From positions 5,796,118 to 5,860,117 of the forward strand of contig NZ_JAIFZO010000002.1 of assembly GCF_026341275.1 (NCBI RefSeq): a stretch of 64,000 nucleotides of DNA, read 5' to 3'. This DNA comes from Streptomyces ortus (GTDB lineage Bacteria; Actinomycetota; Actinomycetes; Streptomycetales; Streptomycetaceae). Made by a program: the position numbers and the translations under genes. Of the stretch, positions 8,859 through 16,586 are shown piece by piece (within the stretch, counting starts at the first letter, position 1; each line of letters starts with the position of its first letter). The notes under the pieces are model-generated. The model did no database searches. It saw only the letters and a program-made list of their open reading frames with translations, and was not told the DNA's origin.

Positions 8859-9278
8859 GTGGCAGTCAAGATCAAGCTGAAGCGTCTGGGCAAGATCCGC
8901 GCGCCTCACTACCGCATCGTCGTCGCCGACTCCCGTACCCGCCGTGACGGCAGGGCCATCGAGGAGATCGGCCTGTACCACCCGGTGCAGAACCCGTCGC
9001 GCATCGAGGTCGACTCGGAGCGTGCGCAGTACTGGCTGGGTGTCGGCGCGCAGCCGACCGAGCCCGTGCTCGCCATTCTCAAGCTGACCGGTGACTGGCA
9101 GAAGCACAAGGGCCTGCCGGCCCCGGCGCCGCTGCTCGTCGCCGAGCCGAAGGCCGCGCGCCCGTTGTTCGACGCCCTGGGCGGCGACGACGACAGCAAG
9201 GGCGAGGCCATCACGCAGAAGAAGAAGGCTGAGAAGAAGGACGAGGCTGCCGCCGAGTCCGCGTCGACCGAGGCCTGA
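8859..9278 (+). CDS. rpsP: 30S ribosomal protein S16
   Basis: This encodes S16, a small-subunit protein that helps 16S rRNA fold. The 139 residues begin MAVKIKLKRLGKIRAPHYRI, the family signature, and continue through RDGRAIEEIGLYHP and YWLGVGAQPTEPV. The C-terminal ~50 residues are a charged Lys/Glu/Ala tail absent from the ~82-residue E. coli protein but common in actinobacteria. The GTG at 8859 is chosen because the family starts here and ACCAGGAGA precedes it. It opens the rpsP-KH-rimM-trmD-rplS cluster, with the KH gene starting 2 nt after its stop. Confidence 0.95.
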   Translation: MAVKIKLKRLGKIRAPHYRIVVADSRTRRDGRAIEEIGLYHPVQNPSRIEVDSERAQYWLGVGAQPTEPVLAILKLTGDWQKHKGLPAPAPLLVAEPKAARPLFDALGGDDDSKGEAITQKKKAEKKDEAAAESASTEA

Positions 9279-9280
9279 GC

Positions 9281-9520
9281 ATGCTTGAGGAGGCTCTTGA
9301 GCACCTCGTGAAGGGCATCGTCGACAACCCCGACGACGTGCAGGTCGCCTCGCGTGACCTGCGCCGCGGACGCGTTCTCGAGGTCAGGGTTCACCCCGAC
9401 GACCTCGGGAAGGTGATCGGCCGCAACGGCCGCACCGCACGCGCCCTGCGTACCGTCGTAGGCGCCATCGGCGGCCGTGGTGTCCGCGTCGACCTCGTCG
9501 ACGTGGATCACGTCCGCTGA
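9281..9520 (+). CDS. KH-domain RNA-binding protein (KhpA type)
   Basis: This is a 79-residue single KH domain with the GxxG-type loop VIGRNGRTARALR. The family is KhpA/YlqC, an RNA-binding protein that can partner with KhpB/Jag. It is almost always found between rpsP and rimM in Gram-positive bacteria, as here. The ATG at 9281 is 2 nt downstream of the rpsP stop, so translation is probably coupled. The length matches the family. Confidence 0.92.
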   Translation: MLEEALEHLVKGIVDNPDDVQVASRDLRRGRVLEVRVHPDDLGKVIGRNGRTARALRTVVGAIGGRGVRVDLVDVDHVR

Positions 9521-9690
9521 CGTAGTTCGCAGCACCGGCTCGGGCCGGGGAGGGCCTCTGGGCCGTCCCCGGCCCGTAGTCGTCCACGCGGCCGAACCGT
9601 GGACACACAACAGTCGAACCACGAGCACCCGACCGTCGAACAGGGACACCCGACCGTCGAACCGTGGACATACGACAGGAGATCAAGCAA

Positions 9691-10305
9691 GTGCAGCTGG
9701 TAGTCGCGCGGGTGGGCCGTGCCCATGGCATCAAGGGCGAGGTCACCGTCGAGGTACGTACCGACGAGCCGGAGCTGCGGCTCGCGCCCGGTGCCGTCCT
9801 GGCCACGGATCCCGCCTCGGCCGGTCCGCTGACCATCGAGACGGGACGGGTGCACAGCGGCCGCCTCCTGCTCCGCTTCGCGGGCGTACGCGACCGCAAC
9901 GGCGCCGAGGCACTGCGCAACACCCTGCTGATCGCCGACGTCGACCCGGACGAGGTGCCCGAGGACCCGGACGAGTACTACGACCACCAGCTCATGGACC
10001 TGGACGTCGTCCTGAAGGACGGCACCGAGGTCGGCCGGATCACCGAGATCTCGCACCTGCCCTCCCAGGACCTCTTCGTGGTCGAGCGGGCGGACGGCAC
10101 CGAGGTACTGATCCCGTTCGTCGAGGAGATCGTCGTCGAGATCGACCTCAAGGAGCAGCGCGCGGTCATCGACCCGCCGCCCGGACTGATCGACGACCGC
10201 GCGGAGATCGCCTCCTCCAGGGAGACGGACACCGGCTCCGCCGATTCCTCCCGTGAGGCCAATTCCTCCCGTGAGGCCGATTCCTCCGGTGAGGCCGGCG
10301 CCTGA
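9691..10305 (+). CDS. rimM: Ribosome maturation factor RimM
   Basis: RimM assists assembly of the 30S head and binds S19. The protein has an N-terminal RimM domain (MQLVVARVGRAHGIKGEVTV) and a C-terminal PRC barrel (LMDLDVVLKDGTEVGRITEI). I prefer the GTG at 9691, preceded by AGGAG, giving 204 residues; a GTG at 9664 would add nine. The last ~20 residues derive from an 18-bp tandem repeat (10243-10296) encoding DSSREA, NSSREA and DSSGEA, an extension beyond the conserved fold. The stop shares its A with the trmD start (TGATG). About 170 bp separate it from the KH gene. Confidence 0.93.
   Translation: MQLVVARVGRAHGIKGEVTVEVRTDEPELRLAPGAVLATDPASAGPLTIETGRVHSGRLLLRFAGVRDRNGAEALRNTLLIADVDPDEVPEDPDEYYDHQLMDLDVVLKDGTEVGRITEISHLPSQDLFVVERADGTEVLIPFVEEIVVEIDLKEQRAVIDPPPGLIDDRAEIASSRETDTGSADSSREANSSREADSSGEAGA
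10243..10296 (+). repeat. 18-bp x3 in-frame repeat at rimM 3' end
   Basis: Three consecutive 18-bp units of the form GATTCCTCCCGTGAGGCC differ by one or two bases. They encode DSSREA/NSSREA/DSSGEA just before the rimM stop codon. Confidence 0.9.
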
Positions 10306-11126
10306 TGCGGCTCGACGTCCTGACGATCTTCCCCGAGTACCTGGACCCCCTGAGCGTCTCCCTGGTGGGGAAGGCACGCGCGCGTGGACAGCTGAATGTG
10401 CACGTGCACGATCTGCGGGAGTGGACCTACGACCGGCACAACACGGTCGACGACACCCCGTACGGCGGCGGCCCCGGCATGGTCATGAAGACCGGACCCT
10501 GGGGCGACGCGCTGGACTCCGTCCTGGCCGACGGCTACGAGACGGGCTCCCGGGGACCCGTCCTGGTCGTCCCCACGCCCAGTGGCCGCCCCTTCACCCA
10601 GGAACTCGCCGTCGAGCTCTCCGAGCGCCCCTGGCTGGTCTTCGCACCCGCGCGCTACGAGGGCATCGACCGTCGCGTCATCGACGAGTACGCGACCCGC
10701 ATGCCCGTGTACGAGGTGTCCATCGGCGACTACGTGCTGGCCGGCGGCGAGGCGGCCGTCCTGGTCGTCACGGAGGCCGTGGCCCGGCTGCTGCCCGGCG
10801 TCCTCGGCAACGCCGAGTCGCACCGCGACGACTCGTTCGCGCCGGGAGCCATGGCGAACCTCCTGGAGGGGCCGGTCTACACGAAGCCGCCCCAGTGGCG
10901 CGGCCGGGAGATCCCGGACGTGCTGGTCAGCGGCCATCACGGCAAGATCGCCCGCTGGCGCCGGGACGAGGCACTGCGGCGCACCACCGCCAACCGGCCG
11001 GACCTCATCGAGCGCTGCGACCCCGCCGCCTTCGACAAGAAGGACCGCGAAATGCTCTCGATCCTCGGCTGGCAGCCCGGACCCGACGGCCGATTTGGGC
11101 GCAGGCCCGACACCGTGGAACAATAG
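10305..11126 (+). CDS. trmD: tRNA (guanine37-N1)-methyltransferase TrmD
   Basis: TrmD is the SPOUT-class enzyme that makes m1G37 in tRNAs with a G36, preventing +1 frameshifts. The 273 residues carry the knotted SAM-binding region, with YGGGPGMVMK at about 57-66 and IGDYVLAGGEAAVLV at about 141-155. The C-terminal helical domain is PPQWRGREIPDVLVSGHHG onward. The ATG at 10305 overlaps the rimM stop by 1 nt. A 136-bp gap follows before rplS, which may hold a separate ribosomal-protein leader or promoter. Confidence 0.96.
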   Translation: MRLDVLTIFPEYLDPLSVSLVGKARARGQLNVHVHDLREWTYDRHNTVDDTPYGGGPGMVMKTGPWGDALDSVLADGYETGSRGPVLVVPTPSGRPFTQELAVELSERPWLVFAPARYEGIDRRVIDEYATRMPVYEVSIGDYVLAGGEAAVLVVTEAVARLLPGVLGNAESHRDDSFAPGAMANLLEGPVYTKPPQWRGREIPDVLVSGHHGKIARWRRDEALRRTTANRPDLIERCDPAAFDKKDREMLSILGWQPGPDGRFGRRPDTVEQ

Positions 11127-11262
11127 GCCGCTGCTGTACGTCGTCCGGCGTGCGCCCCTGCCACAGGGGGACACGACGCCCGCCCCGACGAGAACAGCCC
11201 ACCTTCTGGAAACACCGACTTCCGTCGATGACCTGTGGCATCGGCGAAGAAAGCAGACGATC

Positions 11263-11613
11263 ATGTCCAACCTGCTCGCGTCCGTCGATGCAGCGTCGCT
11301 GCGCAGCGACGTCCCGGCCTTCCGCCCGGGTGACACCGTCAACGTCCACGTCCGCGTCATCGAGGGCAACCGCTCCCGTGTGCAGCAGTTCAAGGGTGTA
11401 GTCATCCGCCGCCAGGGCGCCGGTGTCCGTGAGACCTTCACGGTCCGCAAGGTGTCCTTCTCCGTCGGCGTCGAGCGCACCTTCCCCGTGCACACCCCGA
11501 TCGTCGAGAAGATCGAGCTCGTCAGCCGCGGCGCCGTGCGTCGCGCGAAGCTCTACTACCTCCGTGAGCTGCGCGGCAAGGCCGCGAAGATCAAGGAGAA
11601 GCGCGACAACTGA
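11263..11613 (+). CDS. rplS: 50S ribosomal protein L19
   Basis: L19 sits at the 30S-50S interface of the ribosome. The 116-residue sequence has the typical RPGDTVNVHVRVIEGNRSR and VERTFPVHTPIVEKIELVSRG motifs and ends in KAAKIKEKRDN. The ATG at 11263 gives the usual family length. It closes the rpsP-to-rplS cluster. The first signal peptidase gene begins 45 bp later, an association conserved in Streptomyces. Confidence 0.97.
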   Translation: MSNLLASVDAASLRSDVPAFRPGDTVNVHVRVIEGNRSRVQQFKGVVIRRQGAGVRETFTVRKVSFSVGVERTFPVHTPIVEKIELVSRGAVRRAKLYYLRELRGKAAKIKEKRDN

Positions 11614-11658
11614 GCTCACTCCGGGTCCCTCGGTAGGGCCGGATAGCATCTGGCCCAC

Positions 11659-12396
11659 ATGGACGCCGAAGCACAGCACACGGAGCGCGACCGCTCCTCC
11701 CACCCCGCCGTGTCCGAGGAGATCTCGGACACACAGGGGGCGGAGGGACGGTCGCGTTTCGCGTTGGTGGCCCGGACCGCCGACTGGCTGCCGGGCGGAC
11801 GGATCACGCTGACCGCGCTGTTCTGTCTGTTCTCCCTCCTGCTGCTCACCCGGTTCGTGATCCAGCCGTTCGAAATTCCCAGTGGCTCGATGGAGCCCGG
11901 ATTGAGGATCGGGGACCGCGTTCTCGTAAATAAGTTGGCGTACCGTTTCGGTGCTGAGCCGAGGCGCGGTGACGTCGTCGTGTTCGACGGCACCGGTTAC
12001 TTCGGCGACGCCGACTACATCAAACGTGTGGTCGGCGTGGGGGGAGACCATGTGGTCTGCTGCGACAGGCAGGGGAGGATCGAGGTGAACGGCCGCTCGG
12101 TCGACGAGTCGACGTTTCTGTACCCGGGGAACGAGCCGTCCGAAGTGCCCTTCGACGTGGCCGTCCCCGACGGCACCCTCTTCGTCCTCGGTGACCACCG
12201 CGGCGACTCCAGCGACTCCCGTGACCACGTCGGCTCCCCGGGCGGCGGCATGATCCCCGTCGGCGACGTGATCGGCAGGGCCGACTGGATCGCCTGGCCC
12301 CTGGGCCACTGGACCGGTCTTGACCGGGCCGACGGCCACGCGCGCGTGCCCGCCGCCGCGGGCGGGCAGGCGGCCGTGGACGGTGTCCATGGGTAA
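11659..12396 (+). CDS. sipW: Type I signal peptidase, SipW-like
   Basis: This membrane peptidase cleaves signal peptides of exported preproteins. It is 245 residues, with one N-terminal membrane segment (about 55-75, LTALFCLFSLLLL). The catalytic Ser is in PSGSMEPGL and the general-base Lys in YIKRVVGVGGD. LGDHRGDSSDSRDH forms the later conserved box. Unlike the three following paralogues it has no C-terminal membrane helix, as described for S. lividans SipW. It opens a four-gene tandem cluster. The ATG at 11659 is used, and its stop overlaps the next gene by 8 nt. Confidence 0.9.
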   Translation: MDAEAQHTERDRSSHPAVSEEISDTQGAEGRSRFALVARTADWLPGGRITLTALFCLFSLLLLTRFVIQPFEIPSGSMEPGLRIGDRVLVNKLAYRFGAEPRRGDVVVFDGTGYFGDADYIKRVVGVGGDHVVCCDRQGRIEVNGRSVDESTFLYPGNEPSEVPFDVAVPDGTLFVLGDHRGDSSDSRDHVGSPGGGMIPVGDVIGRADWIAWPLGHWTGLDRADGHARVPAAAGGQAAVDGVHG

Positions 12397-13474
12397 CCGC
12401 GGCAAGCCCCGCGGCACCCACAGCGCCGCGGAGGACCTCCTGCCCACGGGCTCCCGGCGCACGGGCGGCCCCGTCATGCCCGGCCGGGCCGACCGGCGCA
12501 AGCTGGCCCGGCGGGTCAAGCGGCGCAGGCAGCGTTCCGCGGTCAAGGAGATACCTCTTCTGATCGGTGTCGCGCTGCTCATCGCGCTCGTCCTGAAGAC
12601 GTTCCTCGTCCAGGCCTTCGTGATCCCCTCGGGCTCCATGGAGCAGACGATCCGGATCGGCGACCGCGTCCTGGTCGACAAGCTGACGCCGTGGTTCGGC
12701 TCCAAGCCCGAGCGCGGCGACGTCGTCGTCTTCAAGGACCCAGGCGGCTGGCTGGAGGACGAGCAGCCGACGGCGAAGAAGGAAGACCCCATCGTCGTCA
12801 AGCAGGTCAAGGAGGCACTGACCTTCATCGGTCTGCTGCCCTCCGACAACGACCGCGATCTGATCAAACGGGTCGTCGCGGTGGGCGGCGACACCGTCAA
12901 GTGCTGTGACACCCAGGGCCGCGTCACCGTCAACGGCATGCCGCTCGACGAGCCCTACATCAACCCCGGCGACAAACCCTCCTCACTGGTCTTCGAGGTG
13001 AAGGTGCCGGCGGGGCGCCTGTGGGTGATGGGCGACCACCGTTCCAACTCCGCCGACTCCCGGTTCCACCGCACCGAGAAGTACAACGGCACCATCTCCG
13101 AGGACGTCGTCGGCCGTGCCATGGTCATCGCCTGGCCCATCGGTCACTGGACCCGGCTCGAGGAACCCGACACCTACGCGTCCGTGCCCGACGTGGCCGG
13201 CGGAGCGACCACCGCACTCGACACGTCGCATAGGGTGGCGACCGCGGATCGATACGGATTGATCCCGCTCCCGACCCCTGCGGAACTCCCGCTCGTTATG
13301 GGAGTGGTGGGCCTGCGCCGTTTCCGGCGCGGGCGGCGGCACGGAGTGAGGAGTGGATGTGGGGGATTTGGCGGTCGGCGCACGATCCGGACACGAGGGG
13401 CCCGAGGAGCGACCGGCGCGATCCGAAGAGTCGGTCCCGCCGGCCGGCGAGGACGCCGTGCCCCCCGGAGATGA
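12389..13474 (+). CDS. sipX: Type I signal peptidase, SipX-like
   Basis: This second signal peptidase is 361 residues as read. The catalytic Ser is in PSGSMEQTI and the Lys in LIKRVVAVGGD. The N-terminal membrane helix is IPLLIGVALLIALVLKTFLV, and a short hydrophobic C-terminal stretch is LPLVMGVVGL. The ATG at 12389 lies inside the end of sipW. The last ~42 residues are an Arg/Gly-rich tail that runs 116 nt into sipY. A TGA at 13346-13348 in another frame would give a more ordinary end, so either the genes truly overlap or a base has been lost or gained in the Arg-rich codons. Confidence 0.85.
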   Translation: MGNRGKPRGTHSAAEDLLPTGSRRTGGPVMPGRADRRKLARRVKRRRQRSAVKEIPLLIGVALLIALVLKTFLVQAFVIPSGSMEQTIRIGDRVLVDKLTPWFGSKPERGDVVVFKDPGGWLEDEQPTAKKEDPIVVKQVKEALTFIGLLPSDNDRDLIKRVVAVGGDTVKCCDTQGRVTVNGMPLDEPYINPGDKPSSLVFEVKVPAGRLWVMGDHRSNSADSRFHRTEKYNGTISEDVVGRAMVIAWPIGHWTRLEEPDTYASVPDVAGGATTALDTSHRVATADRYGLIPLPTPAELPLVMGVVGLRRFRRGRRHGVRSGCGGFGGRRTIRTRGARGATGAIRRVGPAGRRGRRAPRR

Positions 13475-14309
13475 CTCCGGCGACGACAACGGCGGACAGG
13501 AGCGGGACTCCGACGGCACCGCTCCGGCGCCGAAGAAGCCGCGGTCCTTCTGGAAAGAACTTCCCCTGCTCATCGGCATCGCGCTGGTTCTCGCGCTGCT
13601 GATCAAGTCCTTCCTGGTGCAGGCGTTCTCGATTCCCTCGGACTCGATGCAGAACACCCTTCAGCAGGGTGACCGCGTCCTCGTCGACAAGCTGACCCCG
13701 TGGTTCGGCTCGGAGCCCGAGCGCGGCGAGGTCGTCGTCTTCAACGACCCCGACAAGTGGCTGGCGGGCGAGCCGACGCCCAACCCGAACGCGATCCAGA
13801 CAGCCCTCAGCTGGATCGGCCTGATGCCCTCCTCCGAGGAGAAGGACCTCATCAAGCGCGTCATCGGAGTCGGCGGCGACACCGTCGAGTGCAAGGGCAC
13901 CGGCCCGCTGAAGGTCAACGGCAAGGCACTGAACGAGCCGTACGTGTACCCGGGCAACACGCCGTGCACCATGGACGACGCCGGCGGCCAGTTCAAGGTG
14001 AAGGTTCCCGAAGGCAAAATCTGGGTCATGGGCGACCACCGGCAGAACTCGCTGGACTCGCGCTACCACCAGCAGGACAAGCACCAGGGCTTCGTGCCCG
14101 TGGACAACGCGGTGGGCCGCGCGATCGTCGTCGCCTGGCCGCCCACCCGCTGGTCGACGCTTCCGGTGCCGGACACCTTCGACCAGAACCTGAGCGCCGC
14201 CGCTCCGGGCGCGTTCGGGCTCGTGGGCGCGGTGCCGCTGGTGCTGTGGCGCAGGCGTCGCCTTACCGTCGGGAACACCAGGGTTTCTGGGCCGCGTACC
14301 GCCGGGTAG
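13359..14309 (+). CDS. sipY: Type I signal peptidase, SipY-like
   Basis: This third signal peptidase is about 316 residues. It has an acidic disordered N-terminus and a membrane helix LPLLIGIALVLALLIKSFLV. The catalytic Ser is in PSDSMQNTL and the Lys in LIKRVIGVGGD. GDHRQNSLDSR and a C-terminal helix (FGLVGAVPLVLW) followed by Arg complete it. I prefer the GTG at 13359 because GAGGAG lies 6 nt upstream; a GTG at 13353 is too close to that site. SipY is reported as the major signal peptidase in S. lividans. Confidence 0.85.
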   Translation: MGDLAVGARSGHEGPEERPARSEESVPPAGEDAVPPGDDSGDDNGGQERDSDGTAPAPKKPRSFWKELPLLIGIALVLALLIKSFLVQAFSIPSDSMQNTLQQGDRVLVDKLTPWFGSEPERGEVVVFNDPDKWLAGEPTPNPNAIQTALSWIGLMPSSEEKDLIKRVIGVGGDTVECKGTGPLKVNGKALNEPYVYPGNTPCTMDDAGGQFKVKVPEGKIWVMGDHRQNSLDSRYHQQDKHQGFVPVDNAVGRAIVVAWPPTRWSTLPVPDTFDQNLSAAAPGAFGLVGAVPLVLWRRRRLTVGNTRVSGPRTAG

Positions 14310-14386
14310 GGTGCCGTCCCAGACGCCGATCTTCCGTGGCCCGACCTGGGCCGCGAGGTCGATTCTCCGAGTTGGGGAGCACTGGG

Positions 14387-15133
14387 ATGAGCGGGACACG
14401 TCGTACGGACGAGGGCCACGGACGGCTCGGCAGCAAGCTGTCGGGGCTGGCCGTGGCCCTCGGCTGTGTGCTCTTCCTCGGTGGGTTCGCCTGGGGAGCG
14501 GTCGTCTACCAGCCGTACACCGTGCCGACCGACTCGATGTCGCCGACCATCGCGAGCGGCGACCGCGTGCTCGCCGAGCGGATCGACGGCTCCGAGGTGC
14601 GGCGCGGTGACGTCGTCGTCTTCAAGCAGTCCACCTGGGGCAACATGCCCATGGTCAAGCGGGTCGTCGCCGTCGGCGGAGACACGGTCGCCTGCTGTAC
14701 GCAGGACAAGCTGACCGTCAACGGCAAGAAGATCGAGGAACCGTACCTGCCGAAGGGCAGTGCGGCCGAGTCGTCCCGGATCCCCTCCATCGAGGTGCCC
14801 AAGGACCGGCTCTTCCTGCTCGGCGACGAGCGCAGCGGCTCGCTGGACTCCACCGCCCACCTCACAGAGGCCGGCAACGGCACGGTGCCGCGCAGCGCGG
14901 TGAACGCGCGCGTCGACGCGGTCGCCTGGCCCATGAACGGCATGCTGGACCGCCCCACCGGCTTCGAGCCCCTCGGCGGCGTCTCCGAGCCGGGACCCCT
15001 GCGCCTGGTCCTCACCGCGATCGTGGCGGGCGCGGTACTCGTCCTCGGCGGAGCCGCGTACGGACCGATCGCCAACCGGTCGGCACGCCGGCGCGGCCGT
15101 ACGGGGGCGGGGGAGCGGGCCCTTGCCGGCTGA
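14387..15133 (+). CDS. sipZ: Type I signal peptidase, SipZ-like
   Basis: The fourth signal peptidase has 248 residues. An N-terminal helix LAVALGCVLFLGGFAWGAVV precedes the catalytic Ser in PTDSMSPTI and the Lys in MVKRVVAVGGD. LGDERSGSLDS replaces the usual GDHR box, and a C-terminal helix (LTAIVAGAVLVLGGAAYG) precedes basic residues. The ATG at 14387 has GGGGAG upstream. A 77-bp gap after sipY could hold its own promoter. The NUDIX gene starts inside its 3' end. Four paralogues in a row probably differ in substrate range or expression. Confidence 0.88.
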   Translation: MSGTRRTDEGHGRLGSKLSGLAVALGCVLFLGGFAWGAVVYQPYTVPTDSMSPTIASGDRVLAERIDGSEVRRGDVVVFKQSTWGNMPMVKRVVAVGGDTVACCTQDKLTVNGKKIEEPYLPKGSAAESSRIPSIEVPKDRLFLLGDERSGSLDSTAHLTEAGNGTVPRSAVNARVDAVAWPMNGMLDRPTGFEPLGGVSEPGPLRLVLTAIVAGAVLVLGGAAYGPIANRSARRRGRTGAGERALAG

Positions 15134-15644
15134 CGCCTCCTCGCCGACGGGCGGTGGCCTCGGCGAGCTGCGGAAGGTCGCCCGGGTGGTGCTGCTCGAC
15201 CCGCAGGACCGCATCCTGCTGCTGCACGGGCATGAGCCGGACGACCCGTCGGACGACTGGTGGTTCACGCCGGGCGGCGGTGTGGAGGGCGACGAGACAC
15301 GGGAAGAGGCCGCGCTGCGGGAGGTCGCGGAGGAGACCGGCATCACCGAGGTCGAGCTGGGTCCGGTGCTGTGGCGGCGGACCTGTTCGTTCCCGTTCGC
15401 GGGGCGCCGCTGGGACCAGGACGAGTGGTACTTCCTGGGCCGTACGACGCAGACGGCGACCGAGGGCACGGGGCTGACCGAGCTGGAACGGCGCAGTGTC
15501 GCCGGAGCGCGCTGGTGGACGTGCCGGGAACTTGCCCGGGCACATGAGACGGTGTATCCGACCAGACTCGCCGAGCTGCTGCTCAGGCTGCTCGACGAGG
15601 GGCCCCCGGCCAGGCCCGAGACCCTCGACACGGAAATCGTCTAG
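15123..15644 (+). CDS. NUDIX hydrolase
   Basis: This 173-residue protein contains the Nudix box G-x5-E-x7-REVAEE-x-GI, seen as GVEGDETREEAALREVAEET at about residues 53-72. Such enzymes hydrolyse nucleoside diphosphates linked to another moiety, often to cleanse damaged nucleotides or split sugar nucleotides; the substrate here is unknown. The likely start is TTG at 15123, with GGGGGAG upstream, overlapping sipZ by 11 nt. That coupling makes it part of the signal peptidase transcription unit. Confidence 0.85.
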   Translation: MPADASSPTGGGLGELRKVARVVLLDPQDRILLLHGHEPDDPSDDWWFTPGGGVEGDETREEAALREVAEETGITEVELGPVLWRRTCSFPFAGRRWDQDEWYFLGRTTQTATEGTGLTELERRSVAGARWWTCRELARAHETVYPTRLAELLLRLLDEGPPARPETLDTEIV

Positions 15645-15699
15645 GGGGTCGCGGGGCTGGCGCACAATAGGGGGACGCACGGCTGAAGGGGAACATGCC

Positions 15700-16008
15700 A
15701 TGAGCGCCGAGGACCTCGAAAAGTACGAGACCGAGATGGAGCTGAAGCTCTACCGGGAGTACCGCGATGTCGTCGGTCTGTTCAAATATGTGATCGAGAC
15801 CGAACGGCGCTTCTACCTCACCAATGATTACGAGATGCAGGTGCACTCGGTTCAGGGCGAGGTGTTCTTCGAGGTGTCCATGGCGGATGCCTGGGTGTGG
15901 GACATGTACCGACCTGCTCGGTTCGTGAAGCAGGTGCGCGTCCTGACATTCAAGGACGTGAACATCGAGGAGCTGAACAAGAGCGACCTCGAACTGCCGA
16001 GCAGCTAG
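15700..16008 (+). CDS. DUF2469 family protein
   Basis: This is a 102-residue acidic protein of the conserved actinobacterial family DUF2469, whose function is unknown. It starts MSAEDLEKYETEMELKLYRE and ends ELNKSDLELPSS. The sequence is very conserved across actinomycetes and usually sits beside yraN. The ATG at 15700 follows GAAGGGGAA. A CACAATAG motif about 35 bp upstream (15662-15669) resembles a -10 element, so the gene probably has its own promoter. Confidence 0.88.
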   Translation: MSAEDLEKYETEMELKLYREYRDVVGLFKYVIETERRFYLTNDYEMQVHSVQGEVFFEVSMADAWVWDMYRPARFVKQVRVLTFKDVNIEELNKSDLELPSS

Positions 16009-16169
16009 GACGGGACCAGTCGGAACGGCCGGGACGGCTGGAACAGTCCCGGAGTCCTACGGCGGCCGCTCGTGCGGGTGACTGAGTTGTCCACAGTCGA
16101 GCGGCCGTCCACCAAGATCCAACAGCGGATCGCGATGGGCTCAGTGTTGGCGTCGGAGGTGGTGCCGAC

Positions 16170-16586
16170 ATGAAGACGTCCAAGGCATCCGAGGTTTCCG
16201 GGGCGCCCAATGCGCCCAGCACGTCCAAGGCGCGCAACGCGCTCGGCCGGTACGGCGAGGATCTGGCCGCGCGACGGCTGGCCGAGGCCGGAATGACGAT
16301 CCTGCGGCGCAACTGGCGCGCGGGCCGGGCCGGCGAGATCGACATCGTGGCCCGCGACGGCGACTCGCTGGTTGTCTGCGAGGTCAAGACCCGCCGAGCG
16401 GGCCCCTTCGAACATCCGATGGCCGCGGTGACCCCCGTCAAGGCCCAGCGCCTGCGCGGCCTCGCCGAGCGCTGGCTGCAGGAACACGGAGGGTCGCCAC
16501 CCGGCGGCGTCCGCATCGACGTCGTGGGTGTCCTGCTGCCCGACCGCGGCGCCCCCGTCGTGGAGCACGTGCGAGGAGCGGCCTGA
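16170..16586 (+). CDS. UPF0102 family nuclease-fold protein YraN
   Basis: The 138-residue protein belongs to UPF0102 (YraN), with a restriction-endonuclease-like fold. The conserved core reads GRYGEDLAARRLAEAGM, then RAGRAGEIDIVARDGDSLVVCEVKTR. The motif E-x-D...E-V-K resembles the PD-(D/E)xK catalytic triad, so nuclease activity is possible but unproven. The 23-residue Ser/Ala/Lys leader before the domain is low complexity. The stop shares bases with the comM start (TGATG). The yraN-comM-dprA order is widespread and hints at a link with DNA processing. Confidence 0.88.
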   Translation: MKTSKASEVSGAPNAPSTSKARNALGRYGEDLAARRLAEAGMTILRRNWRAGRAGEIDIVARDGDSLVVCEVKTRRAGPFEHPMAAVTPVKAQRLRGLAERWLQEHGGSPPGGVRIDVVGVLLPDRGAPVVEHVRGAA

